Positions 32,242 through 45,300 of a stretch of 64,000 bases of DNA are shown here, in pieces. Under the pieces are notes generated by a model, which worked only from the letters and a program-made list of their open reading frames with translations, was not told the DNA's origin and made no database searches. The DNA is taken from NCBI GenBank assembly GCA_963930645.1, contig OZ005652.1, positions 263,515,356 through 263,579,355 on the forward strand, read 5' to 3'. Position 1 is the first letter of the stretch. Every line of letters begins with the position of its first letter. The translations under genes were made by a program, and so were the position numbers. This DNA is from Salticus scenicus. Taxonomy: Eukaryota; Arthropoda; Arachnida; Araneae; Salticidae.

Positions 32242-34475
32242 CCGTATTTACCCGCGTTTAAGTCGAGAAATTTTGGACAAAAAAAGGCTTTAAAGTTGGG
32301 GGGGTCGACTTATACGTGGATCCTTATTTTTTTTTATTTTTTTTTTTATCAGAAGTCTAAAATGCCTTTTTGTAAGACAATTGTTCTTTTCTCACATTCC
32401 ATAACACAATGACGTCGTTTACTGTCGATTTCTATACCAGCAGAGAAAAAGAGGAAGGAATTGTTTTTCCTTATCAGCGCTGGGGTGGGGTTTCGAGGCT
32501 GAGTTACTGGATTGGTCCAGGCGATGAAAGTATGCCAACCCCCCCCCCCCCGCCCTCTCCGAGAGATCAGTTTCCAAGAATGCATCACCCCTATGGGTAA
32601 TTGAATCGTCCGCAAGTGGCTAGAAACACGTGACTCGCTAGAAACAAGTGTCCCGCGTTATATCTTGCTCGTTCTTAGTAGTACACTTTATTCATTATTT
32701 CTCCGTTTATCTTACTACACTTTTCTCCTTGTTTCCACTGATATGGGCTGATTTAGTTATTAGAAAACAGAAACGCAATTCATACGCAGCTGGATTTAAA
32801 CTTAAAGTTATTTCTTTTGCGGAAAAGTCTAATAACTGTGCTGCTTCTCGTCAATTTGGGGTTCACGAAAAATTGATTCGTGATTGGCGCAAGAATAAGG
32901 GAAAGCTAGAAAATATCCCAAAATCAAAAAAGGCTTTGCGGCATGGAAGATCACCCTTTCCAGAACTCGAAAATGTATTAAATGATTGGGTTGTAGAGTG
33001 CAGGCAGAATGGTTTTATTATCACTAGAACTGGCATACGTTTACACGCCATGAAGCTTGCAAAAGAAGAAAAGTATGGTGTTCCAAACACGTTTCGTGCA
33101 TCAGAACATTGGTGCACTAGATTTATGAATCGTCATGGTTTGACTTTACGCCAGCGCACTAAACTGGCACAAAAATTACCATCTGACTTGGAAGCAAAGA
33201 TTATGAAATTTCAAAAATACGTCATCGATCAAAGAAAAAGGAATTCTTTTGAACTTTGCCATATAGGAAATATGGATGAAACACCCATGTGTTTCGACCT
33301 ACCAGAAAATAAAACAGTGAACTGCAAGGGGGAAAAAAGCATTTTGGTAAAAACCACTGGGCACGAAAAAAACCGGTTTACGGTCGTACTTTCGTGTTTG
33401 GCCGACGGTACAAAGCTTCCTCCGTTAATTATTTTTAAGAGAAAAACTTTGCCGAAAAACGTTACATTTCCATCTGGTGTGCTCGTTCGAACCCATGAAA
33501 AGGGTTGGATGGACGCTGACGGAACCGTCGACTGGCTTAAAAATGTGTGGGGTAAAAGACCGGGAGCTGTTTTCAAAAAACCTTCCCTTTTAGTTTACGA
33601 CTCGTTTTGTGGCCACTTTTCTGAAAACGTGAAGAAAGTGAAGAAAGAACTGAAAACGACTGTAGCTGTAATCCCGGGAGGTTTGACATCAGTCATTCAA
33701 CCCCTAGACGTTTGCCTCAATTAGCCCTTCAAAGCAAATGTTAGAAAATATTGGGCAGAGTGGATTTCATCCGATCATCCAACATTTACAAAGGGCGGCA
33801 TTATTAGAAAGCCCGACATCGCATTAATTGCCCAGTGGGTTAAAGATGCGTGGAATCAAATTCTTTCAGAAATGATTATAAAATCATTCAAGAAATGCTG
33901 CATAAGCAATGAACTAGATGGAACAGAAGATGATGCCATTTTTGAAAGTGATAACGACGAGGAAGAATGTAGCGATACAGAGATTAAAAACGTGTATCAT
34001 GATGAGCCGATGACGACAAAGAAATTTTGTGAATTGTTTGGCGAGTCTGATACTGAATCGGACATTGAATCTGTTTAACTTTATATATTACTACTTTACC
34101 ATAACATATCATACTATCAGTAATGTCATATTATTATTATTCATTATTATCAGTTTAATTTTGTGTACTAAATTTGTGTATTATCTTTATTATCTTTATT
34201 ATTGTATATTTAGTTTTTTTTTTCAGATAATTTTGAATAAATTATTTAAAAAAAAAAAAATTAAAGCTTCCTTATTATTGTATATTTAATACTTTCTTTT
34301 TTTTTCCAGATGATTTTGAAAAAAATGTATTTAAAAAAAAAAAAATCAAATTTCTTGATCAGGAAAATAGGGGGGGTCGACTTATACGCGGGATTTTTAA
34401 AAATTAAAATTTCTTGATCGGAAAAGTTGGGGGTCGACTTATACGCGAGATCGACGTATACACGGGTAAATACGG
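32242..34475 (+). mobile_element. pogo-family DNA transposon, nearly intact
   Basis: The ends ccgtatttacccgcg and cacgggtaaatacgg are inverted repeats with TA on both sides (32240-32241 and 34476-34477). Subterminal blocks (gggggtcgacttatacg) are also inverted, at about 32298-32320 and 34371-34445. It carries one long transposase frame with a single stop codon. It is nested in the Tigger-like element and splits it cleanly. Confidence 0.92.
32648..34078 (+). pseudogene. pogo-family transposase with one in-frame stop
   Basis: Residues from 32770 begin with a CENP-B/psq-type helix-turn-helix (RNSYAAGFKLKVISFAEKSN ... RDWRKNKGK). A CENPB-type DNA-binding domain follows (ENVLNDWVVECRQNGFIITR ... 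WCTRFMNRHGL). The DDE catalytic domain has D in NMDETPM, D in VYDSFCGHFS and D in SVIQPLDVCLN, a DD35D spacing. TAG at 33722-33724 interrupts the frame; the same frame continues (PFKANVRKYWAEW) to an acidic Ser/Asp/Glu tail, with stop at 34076-34078. No in-frame ATG precedes the first helix. A pyrimidine-rich acceptor (tgatttag, about 32757) suggests a short upstream exon. It is one substitution from open, so recently dead or supplied in trans. Confidence 0.9.
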
Positions 34476-35879
34476 TACTTCGTGTTTGTTTACGTCGCCA
34501 TCTTGATTTAGTCCGTTGCGATATTAACTCTTTGCTACAGAACTTTTAGTTTTCACCGTTTGGTGGCGCCTGTTTAAGTTTTGAACGCTCACGATCAATC
34601 GTTCAACCATCTATTTTCTGATTGGTTAGTTATGTGGGCGTTTCATGTTTACGGTGAACCGCACAGATATTTTCGGCAGACGATAGTATAAATATGAATT
34701 AATTTAATGGAATATTGCTCTTTTTGTTATCTTTATGTTTGACTGCTAGTTGTAAGGCTTAATTATTAGCCATGGTGTTGTTTTTCATTTTATTAACTGA
34801 ACTTTAAGTAAAATTTATAGGAGTTAGTTTTATTGAAATAGTAATATGGAATTTTTAAAAGGTTATTGTAATATAACCTGTTGTATTTCTTGCTAAAGTT
34901 GTGGACTTGCTTTTACTCTACTGGTACACTGGATTAAGCTTAAATGGATGTAGCATCATTCTTCTCTTGACAATAGTCAATGTCTCTCCACATGTTTTAT
35001 ACATTGAATTTAAATAGCAGTTTATTTATTTTTCTCTCATATGTTTAAAGTTTTTTTTTTCAATAGAGCATTTAATTTGTGGTATATTTATGATGTTACT
35101 TTATTTTTAATTGTTATTAATATTTAATAAACATTAGTTGTTTTACATAAATTTTTGTCTTTATTGCCTCTCACTGTCAACATGTTATCACTACCTTAGT
35201 TTCCAGTTGGCTTCCATTGCCATTTGCTGCTTAATATAACATGTATTAGTTTAGTTGCTGTAAGGTAGTAAGATTCCTTATTTAATTTGAGGACTGAACA
35301 GCAACAATTTTTAGCTAAAATATATTTTAGGCTTACAATAGAAATAAAACGATTAATGCGGGAAAATGATGGATGTGGAAACGATAGATCGGGGTTTCAC
35401 TGTATATACATTTAAAGAAAATGGAAAAAGAGACAAAATATTGCATAAAATTTCTTTAATGAATGCACAGATAAGCAAAATTGAGAAACATTAAAAAAAA
35501 TCTGATGTACAGTATTTTAACATTCTTCATAATACTTAATATATATATATATATTGATCAAGCCCAGTACGTTTAAGTTCATTGAATCTTTTATTAGCTG
35601 AAAAATCAAAATTCTTTTTGATGCAAAAGAATACTATCAAACTGACTAGTTTATACAATAATTTTAAATTTTTAGACTCTGAATAGTTTTGAAAATTCTA
35701 CATTTAACTAGAAAATGAAAAAATTATTTAAATGTCATTTTCAAGAGATGCAGAATAGAATATTAGGTATATAAAATAAATGTGCATTACAAAATTTTTT
35801 TTTATAAATTCCTCTTACAAATTGAACCGAGATCACTCAGTGTCAAAAAATATTTATACTTCTTTTATAAAAATATAAG

Positions 35880-35885
35880 TTTATT
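35880..35885 (-). terminator. Candidate polyadenylation signal for CHMP2B
   Basis: AATAAA on the minus strand (tttatt on plus) lies about 330 bases downstream of the CHMP2B stop codon. Several similar hexamers occur in this AT-rich region, so this is only a candidate. Confidence 0.25.
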
Positions 35886-36212
35886 CTTTTAGATTTGTTT
35901 TAGAGAAAAAATAGAAAATTTTAAAATCAATATCATATAAGCACATAAAAATAAGAGAAGATTTAAAGCAACATAAATAAGTACAATATATACTCTGAAT
36001 ATATTTAAATATTTACACAGAAAAAACACTGACTATACAAAAATATTGATAAATGTTTTAAGATATATATACAAGATTTGACTGATAAAAAAAATTTTGT
36101 GAAAATCTTTTTACTATCATTATATTACTCGACATCACAGATAATTATAATACAGCAATCTGCTTATTTGAATTTAATAGGAAGATATATCAGCAGACAC
36201 TTGGACAGACTT

Positions 36213-36320
36213 CTAAAACTTTAACTGAGCTAGCTGCCTTTCTATGTCTTCATCGGTTGGAAGCTTTGCCTTGGAACTTTCACCTAATGCACCTTTATGT
36301 GCAGAGGGAGCTTCTGCCAA
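36213..36320 (-). CDS. CHMP2B: CHMP2B last exon, MIT-interacting motif and stop (108 nt)
   Basis: It encodes LAEAPSAHKGALGESSKAKL, then PTDEDIERQLAQLKF and stop TAG at 36213-36215. The final amphipathic helix is the VPS4 MIT-binding motif. Acceptor ttttattttag. The 3' UTR lies to the left. Confidence 0.93.
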   Translation of the reverse strand: MAEAPSAHKGALGESSKAKLPTDEDIERQLAQLKF

Positions 36321-39300
36321 CTAAAATAAAATTAAAATCAAAGTTTTAATATGCAGACAAATTCAAAAATTTAAAAAAGTAAGAAAGAGTGGAATTTGTT
36401 TTACTAAGTAGATTCGCTAATATGCTAAATTAATAAAGATTAATTATCATACTTATTATTATACTGAATTTTTTATTTGCTTCTGTATATAACATAACAA
36501 TCTTGGCATTTTAAAAAAATATTTTTTTAATTAAAATGCTTAGATGCAAATTAAATATTTATATCTATTTTAAATTATTTACAAACAACAATTGTTGATA
36601 CATATAAAATAAGTATAATACTTTTTTGTTTTTGTAACCAATTTAATAATGGCTAATGAGGAATCTACCATAATCCTGATTCAACTAAAATTTAATAAAT
36701 CTATTAGGTCTATAAAAAATCTGATTATCTGAAATTGAGTTTGAGGGCAAAAATTTCATTAACCCAATCAGGTTATCATGGGTCGTTGGAGACCTAAGCC
36801 ATTTTTCTTTTGCAGGGTTGCCAACTTTTCAAAAACAGTTTGAGGAGTATTCAGAGAAATTTTGAGGAGCATTTTGACTACTTTGAGGAGCAATTTTAAA
36901 AATACATTAAAAAAAAAAAGAAAGAAAGAAAGAAAGAAAAGAAATAAACCACTAACAAACATAAATTAACAATAATAATATGAAATTAAGAAATATTTAT
37001 TGATAATAAAATATATTTAGCAAAACAGTAAAGAGAGATAAGAATGGGAAATGCGATTAAGTCTGAATATAAGCTTAAAACCCAAAAGTAATTTGTTTTT
37101 TGCATAATGGCATATTTTCCATATATAAATAAAGACAATATATGAAAGTAGATTATTCAGTTACATTAAAAAAAAAAAAAAGCACGAAGGGGAAAAAAAA
37201 AATTAAATTTCCAACAATTTTCATGAATGTCAAAATAATTATTATACTATCACATAAAAATCTAAAAACGAAATCTCTGATATTCATATAAATGTGTAAA
37301 TGATCTCATCTCTGAGTCAACTCCCTCTAATCTGCATAGCTTGGGACCATATGTTTTGTAAACTTTAGAATTTTGTAGATTATTGGTCATAATTTGTTTA
37401 CTAATTTTTTTTTCCCAGATACAAATGAAGATATAATAATAAATCATTAATGCTTTAAGTGAATGATAAAATAAATGCATAATTATTTCAAATAAATCTT
37501 AAATAAAGCGTTGTCAATCGGCCTCAAAGTTCAGTAGCTTTGAATCCATTCTTTTTATCGATAAATAATTAAAATAAACAATTTTTTAACGACCTATTAA
37601 GCCATAAGATAACTGAAACATTGATATAGTTTAAATGAAAATCAAAACACCGCATAATCATAGCATTCGGTTTCTTTCTTCCCCCCTTTCAGCTTGTGCT
37701 TTTAATTAAACACACTCTTAGCTAATGTAAACCAATACTTGTTCCCGTTCTGAGTCAGCAATATTTCGATTACGCAATGCCTAACACTAGAATGTTTTCT
37801 TTCTTCCTTTTTTTTTCTTTACTATTTATTTATGAGTATTGTACGATGAAGCGTGTGGTTCTTCAAAGAAAAAAAAAAAAGAAAGAAAGAAAGAAGAAAA
37901 ATAGTTTTTTTTTTTTTTTTTCCCGGTGTCTGCCACTATTCAGTTTTATGTATTTAATAAAAAATATTTAGTTAGGTGGTCAAGACTGAATTTGCGGAGC
38001 ACAAACATTACTTTGCGGAATTGCGGAGTTTTTAAGTTTTTTCGGAGAAACTCCGCAGAAATCGGAGCAGTTGGCAACCCTGCTTTTGTCTTTATTTCTC
38101 AAAATCCACATACAGAAGAAATGTCTATCCCCACCAGAAAAAACTTTAGGTTGCTGGGTATCTTCGCGCTAAGTTACGTTCCACTGGTATTGATCTATAG
38201 TGGGGCAAGTGAAGTTCATATCGAGTCACCAGCGACCCATGATAACTCTAACTGTGTTGTAAAACCGTTTGAAGTGACAAGTTTTTTTTTTTTTTATAAA
38301 ATATATTATTATATTTGAAAGACTATACGTTTTTCAGTATCATACATTCATTTTTCCTTTCTAATAGAATGACACATCGTGGATCTAATGAATTACCCAG
38401 AATACTTCGTCCATGTGATGAATCAGTGAATTATTTGGATGAAGAAAGTGAAGGAGAGATTGATTACTTCCATGAAGAATTACAAGAATCATCACAGTAC
38501 TGTTGTTCCAATGATGATGACAGTGGAAATGAACGAGAAGAAATTGTTATAGAAGATGAAGAAGAGATGTCAGCAGAGAGTAGAAGGCAGAGAAGTGAAA
38601 CTTCGAGGAAAACAAAATTTGTGTATGGAAAAAATGGGCACAAGGGGTCGATGGAAGCCCCAGATCCTCAAGGACAGAGATCAAGGCTAGCAATTCATCT
38701 ACCATGAAAGAAATGTGATACTCCTTGTAATACTCATTTAATTTTTGGAGTTTGCTATTCACTGATGCAATGCTTGACATACTGGTGCAGTACGCTAATG
38801 CAGAAACTGAGAACTATCGCAAGTCAAACAAATGTACATATCCGCCAGCACAACAAACTAATGAAACTAAAATTGAAATTCAAGATTATGTAGGCCTGCT
38901 GTAGTTACCAGGGTATCAAAGACAAAATAATGTTGCGATCGACAAACTATGGTCAAATAAATTTGGCAGTTTATATAGAAACAAAATGACAGAAATACGT
39001 TTCAAATTTATATCCTCGAGGCTGCATTTCGATGATAAAAATACTCGAACAATCCGTCAAGAATCTGATACTGAGAACTGCCAGGCCAATTATACACCCT
39101 TTGATTTTCTAACAATTGACGAGCAATTGCTCGGTTTTCGTGAAAGTTTTCGGCTCGAGTCTACATCAAATCGAAGCCTGTAAAGTACAGTATCAAAATT
39201 ATAACCTTCAATGATGCTAAAACTTTTTATCTGTTCAATGCTATCCAGTACATTGGCAAAGTCAATACTGAACGAGGAGAGTCTATAGCTGATTATTACA

Positions 39301-42300
39301 TGTGAAATTTGTGTCGGCCAATTTATGGTACCAAGACATATTACAACAGACAGTTGGTTCACATCCATCAAAATTTTCAACAAAATGAAAGACGAATACA
39401 AGTTGAAAATGCTTGGAATGGTTCGAAAAAATAAAAGACATATTCCAGTTTCTTTTACATAAACTGCATCTGCTGGCACGACTAGATATGGTTACGATGG
39501 TAAAAATATTCTGTTATTCTACTGTCCAAAAAAGAATAAAATTGTTCTATATTTATCATCATACCACAAATCTGTGTCTAAAGCATCAAGAGAAAAACCA
39601 GAAATTATACAGATGTATAATGAAATGAAATCTGGAACCGACATTTTTGATTTTTTGTGCAGTTCATTCTCTTGCATTCATAAAACACGTCATTAACGTA
39701 TACATCTTCTCATGGGAATTTTGGATCAGGCAGATGTGAATGCTTGCATCCAATATAATTTGCCACGCGAAAATCCAGTCAAAGATTGTCAACAATTTCT
39801 GAAAGAACTGGTACTTGAATTAGTTGCACCTCATATGAGAAGCAGATTACAGATATCAAATCTTCCACGAAATCTTGTAAAAAGCATCAAATCTGTTGTC
39901 AACGACTCAGAAAACTGTTAGTTTGAATGACAAACTCAAAAAAACAGAGATGCTCTACATATGATCCGAAAAAAGACAGGAAAACCATAAATTGCTGCGT
40001 AAGATGTAAGTCACCAACTAACGATGAATACAAATTTTCCTGCTGTGAAGCTTGCTTACAGTAACAAGCTATAATTTAAAGCATGGATACAGTATTTCTA
40101 TCTTTTGTAATATTTTTGATAATTTTTTAATAAATATGAAGCAAAAAAATATATTGAATTCTTGAACCTCCCAATTTTTCTCTTTCGAAAAATGTACTAC
40201 TTGGCACCATACATTTAAGCATTTTTTTTTCTATCGAGTCTATGATTTGTTCTGTAAAAATACCATTCTTAAACATTTTTATCCAATTTGAATTTTTCAA
40301 ATATATCAATTTGTTCAGAATTAGGAGCCCTTTAGTCAATGCCTGCATTTTGGGGAGTGGTTAAGTTTATGACAAAAAACAAAATATTTGTTTTAACTTT
40401 TTTGCAATATTTATGGTCTACCTTTAAAGTAAAAGTATTTAAGAGTGTTCAAGAATTTTATCAGATTTTTTCATTGCAAATTACATGTTCTAAAACGCCT
40501 CGGGTCTTTAGCGACTCAAGATAACCTGACAAGGTGCCAAAAAAAGCGATAAACTGATCAGGTTAAAAGCCCCAAAGAAAATTTTACAACTCAGTTTGTG
40601 TAAGAAATTAAGATCTGGAGTAGTTTCAAGCACTAATACATTTAATTTTAAAACCCCATGGTAATTCAAGGATAAAGATATCAGAAAGAAATTTTTCATT
40701 AGAATGCAACCGCAAGTATAATAAAAAACACTTTGTTAAATCCACAGAAATGTATTTTCACATTAAAAGATACAGGAAATTTTTTCATTAATTAAAAATA
40801 AAATAACTATGTTGGTAAAAAAAAAAAAAAAAAAAACCTATCTCATTTCTTTGTATATGCATTAAATTACACACTGCATTTCTGTGTAAACCACATCCTT
40901 TTATTGTAAATTGTTTAATAATTATAAGGTTTTAAAATATCTACTGACTTTTGGATCACACAGTACTTTCTTGTTCTTGTTTATTCTGCATTTATAATGA
41001 TAGAGAGGAAAATTGATTTTGGTTAGCACACATTACTCGTAATGTGATAGGAATTATTCTAAGAATCAACTCAGTTGGTTACTGATCTACCAACTAATGA
41101 AATCATCCCTCTTAAAAGAATGCGGAAGTTAGGAGGTATTATTTTTTTCTTGAGAGCTAATAAGATTCTTTGAAAGAATTATTGAACAATGTTTAACAAT
41201 AAATAAATAAAAATGGTAAGGTTATTACCATTAATTATAGCCTTACTAATAGTAATTATTAAGGTTTTATTTTGTTTCAAGGTCTTGCAAAAATCTCCTT
41301 AACACTAGAACCGCGGAACTTTCGACATACTTAGAACCGCGGAGCGGGTCATTTTGACCCCAGATTGTAAATCAATAAAATATTCAAAAGAGCTTAATTT
41401 AGTTAACTAAAAAATTTTATTTTTTAAATAATAATCAATATTTCTCAGAATTTGCATTAAATAATTTACATAAGTAAAGAAAAATTAACTTATTTTTCAC
41501 AAAATCTTTTGGGTCAAACTGACTCGCTCCGCGGTTCTAGTGTTAAAGTAAAGTCAAAATTGCTATAAAATACATTTTAAACAAAAAGCTACACAGAAAA
41601 GAGTATATAATCAATTAAAATATATTTACCTTTCCTGATATTTCAATACCAATTTCATCCAGTACTTTATTAACAACGGCATCCTGTTCTTCTTCATCTC
41701 CTGATTCATCAAACACTGAGCTTATAGTGTCATCCACTTAAAAATAGAAAGTTAATTAGCCATATTCTGTACTTAATAAGTAAATAAATAAAATGAATAA
41801 TCAATAAGTAAATAAATAAAAATAAATTTTTAAGTACAATACAGTCTCAGTAATTCAAATTAAATCTACTTTTTAGAATAAAAAATTCAAATAAAAAGAA
41901 ATTTCCAAAACTAAATTCAAAACTGGTGTACAATCGATAAATAGATTATAAGACTTCTTCAGACACCATAAATTATAAGACAGCACAACCAGTTTTGAAA
42001 GGACGTAGCCTTTCTTCATCAGGAGCAAAAAACACGTGCTACTGCCTTTGAGGCAAAAGCAAGACAGTTTCGAAACCGGTTGTGCTGTCTTAAAATTTAT
42101 GCTGTGTGAAGAAGTCTTATAATCTATTTAAAAAGAAATTTGTCAATAAAGTTTGTGAATTACTGTGAATTGAAATATAAACTTCATAATAAAGCAGAAA
42201 CTAAAACTATATAAAATGATAATGTACAGTAGCAGAGTTTCTGGCAAAATAGAGATGAACTTTCAAATGAGCTGGACCAACTAAAAATGAAATTTTTTAA

Positions 42301-45300
42301 TAGATCAATTTAGCAAAACCCACAAAATTTTCTCATCGCAAAGTCTGTAAAAGGAAATTAAATTTTTCTGAAAATATAAGTTTAGAATCTTTTGTGCAAA
42401 GTTCAAAGCTTACTAAGTTTGAGAATTACAAAAATATTTCTTGTAAATTGTATGCATTATATTCAGCAGTAGGCATTAAGGAAATTAAGTCACTGGTCTG
42501 TAGGATGAGAAATTTTTAAGATTTTACGGGTCCATTCACCCATTATAAATGAGTAAAATGTCACATATTTACCATATATAAAGTAAAAAAAAGTTCTTAA
42601 AGTAAAACTAAATGAAAAATTACAGATAACATTGGTAATTGTAAAGAAGTATGCTTATTAATGTTATAAAATACTATATTCTGTGAAAAATTCATAGGTA
42701 ATTTTTGAAATATAATAATAATAAAATAAACTGAAAAACCCTTACTATAGTCTGGTGGACCACTATAATTTACATTTTGCTGGTCTGTTGAATGTTTTTG
42801 TGGTCCTGGACCAATGGACCACTGTTAATTTTGTGCCCTGATACTACCTACATATGAAGATCCCACTTTTTCCTCAAACTGTTAAAAATTAAGCTTTCGC
42901 ATCAGTACACACTAATTGAAGTAAGGGTAAATCTAGCTGCAAATCGTAACACTCTACAGTATGCTATAATATGTATTTAATGCAGAATTGCATATTGCAG
43001 AATGCAGTTAGTTTCAAATGAGTTCTTTCAAATTTCCTAAAAATATGAATATTAAATAATTATAGTAGTTGCTGGGCAACATTATACACCACATATATTT
43101 CCTTTTCCAAAGATTTTATATATTTTAAAATCATTAATATTTTATTTTTAAAAACAAAAGATATTAAAATATTATATGTTAAACAGAATTTAATTTTGTA
43201 TTATGAGTCCTGTTTATGATACAGACTCTTCTTTTTTAAACTCATAGACTCTGCAATAGACTATTTCTTATTAAGGAAAATTCAAAGTGATCTATAGCAA
43301 ATGGTGATGACACTTCCTTTCCTATTTAAATAAATAAGACTTAAGTTCTAATAATAAATCATTATGAAAAAATAAATATTTGTGATGATCAAACAGTTGA
43401 ACAGGTTGGGCAATGCCAGAGTATGAAACCACTTAAATCTGAAAGGGCCATTCCAGACTGTCATTCGAATAAATAACTGTTGTTTTTATTTCAGTCTAAG
43501 CTGCCCAAGTTCATTAAAATACACACTAGGTCTCAACAGGAAATTTCTGACCTATGCAGGTATCTACAGCACAATAAATTTATTTGTAAGATCTTAGGTT
43601 AGGCGCTAAAAAACTCCTAAAATCGTTTAGTAAATGCTTATTAAACAAACAAACAAATAAAAAAAGTTTTCCTTAAAACCACATTTATATTAAATTTTAA
43701 ATGCAGATTAAGAATGTTTGGTAAGTATTGCAAATTTACTAAACATTAATTTTAATGTTATAGTCAAAATTATTACACTACTTAATCAGGGTTGCTTCAC
43801 AAATCAGGAGAAAAAAATTTCCTGAATTTTTATTGTCTCTTTTAGAAGTAAAATAGATGACACGCAATCATGCAGCATTATAGAATCTAACATGTTTACA
43901 AAACAATTGAACATATTTAGGGAATATTAATTTTATTAGCTTACTATAGTTAGAGGAAAAAACCATAGTTGATTCATTATAAAGCACTAAAATCTTAAAA
44001 AACATTTGATTATGAAAAACTTCCAATGTTTTTCCAAAAAATTTCAAAATTTCCTGAGTTTTCCCAGTTTTTGCAATAAATTTTGAAATTCCCCGAGTTT
44101 TCCAGATTTTCCAGCCTACATTACTTTCTACAGGATCAAGATGTACTTACTTTTTTGCTAGCTCAGATTTATGGGAAAACTGAATTATCGAGTTTGGAAC
44201 AATAAAGACTCTACTGTAACCAAATCTCATTCAAAAATGAAGTTTTTCGAATTCTGTTTTGTGAATTTAACTCTTTAAGCATGTTTTTATCTCAAAGAGC
44301 AATTTTTTAAGAAAATCATTTTTTTTTTTTCTTTTGAGACTGAAAATTAAATCTGAATTTGCATTTTTTTTTTTTTTCACTTTTAAAAACTGATATTTTT
44401 ATTTTGAATATAGTAGTATCTGGAAACTAATTTTTAGTGCTAGAGGTCTATTTCAGTCGGTACAGCGTTGTCGAATTTTTATACGTCACTCTTAATAGTG
44501 CTAAGGGCCTATTTCAGTCGGCTTATTGAATGGGGATTTATTGAATGAAGTCCCCCCAAGGTACAACTTTGACATGAGTCCCCCCAAGGCCCAACTTTGA
44601 CATGAGTCACCCCCCAAGGCCCAACTTTGACACGAGTCCCTCCCCCAAGGCACACCTTTGACATGAGTCCCCCCCAAGGCACACCTCCCCCTCATTGGGA
44701 AAAAGAGAAAAAACGTTGTTTTGTGGCTATAAGACAGTTTGGACTTCCAACGTTATTTGTTACAGTATCTGCAGCTGAAACACATTGGTTTGATTTAATG
44801 AAAACTTTATCATGGAATTTAGATCGTCACGAATTAACTAAAGAAGAATTTGTCGATATTAACAAGTTTAACAGTAGGCCTCTGGCACTAAATTAAAATC
44901 TGTCAATGTCAGATTTTCATGTTTTAAATAATGAAATAATGTCGTGTCTGTATATTTATTATTATTATTATTATTTTTTTTTTTTTGGTAACATTACTCT
45001 TGCAATTTTCAATTTTGTGTGTCAATTAAAATACAATCTTTTAATGAGAAAAATATCGTTCAAACCAGAAACTGGCTTGGTAAATGTTATGGGAATGCTG
45101 CTCCATGAAAAGCAACTATGAAATGTTGATTTACTGAATTTAAACATGACCGAAGAAACACAAATGATGCTGAACTCACTGATTTCCTGGCAGTGCTTCC
45201 AGAAAACATAAAAAAATTCACAAAATCATTTAGAATGATTGTAAACTTAAGTTACATGACATAGCTGACACTGTTCATGCATCAGAAGGCTATGTATACA

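Larger units (their letters stand above)
31074..35402. mobile_element. Tigger-like (pogo group) element enclosing another pogo-type element
   Basis: The left end cagcagaacctcgatttatc and the right end gatagatcggggtttcactg are inverted repeats with TA on both outer sides (31072-31073 and 35403-35404). CAGT..AACC..GATTTATC termini and TA duplication are typical of Tigger elements. A decayed minus-strand transposase tail lies at 31510-31900. The inside is split by the 2.2-kb element at 32242-34475; without it the length is about 2.1 kb. Confidence 0.8.
36763..40562. mobile_element. piggyBac-family element in the last CHMP2B intron
   Basis: TTAA flanks both ends (36759-36762 and 40563-40566). 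The left terminus ccaatcaggttatcatggg and right-end blocks ataacctgac and ctgatcagg share inverted motifs. A decayed plus-strand transposase fills 38369-40064. Removing the 1.27-kb insertion near its left end gives about 2.5 kb, a normal full length. Confidence 0.8.

Noticed and set aside
38315..38368. Upstream start for the second piggyBac protein
   Set aside because: The extra residues before 38369 are not acidic like the true N-terminus, and they precede a splice-acceptor-like tract.
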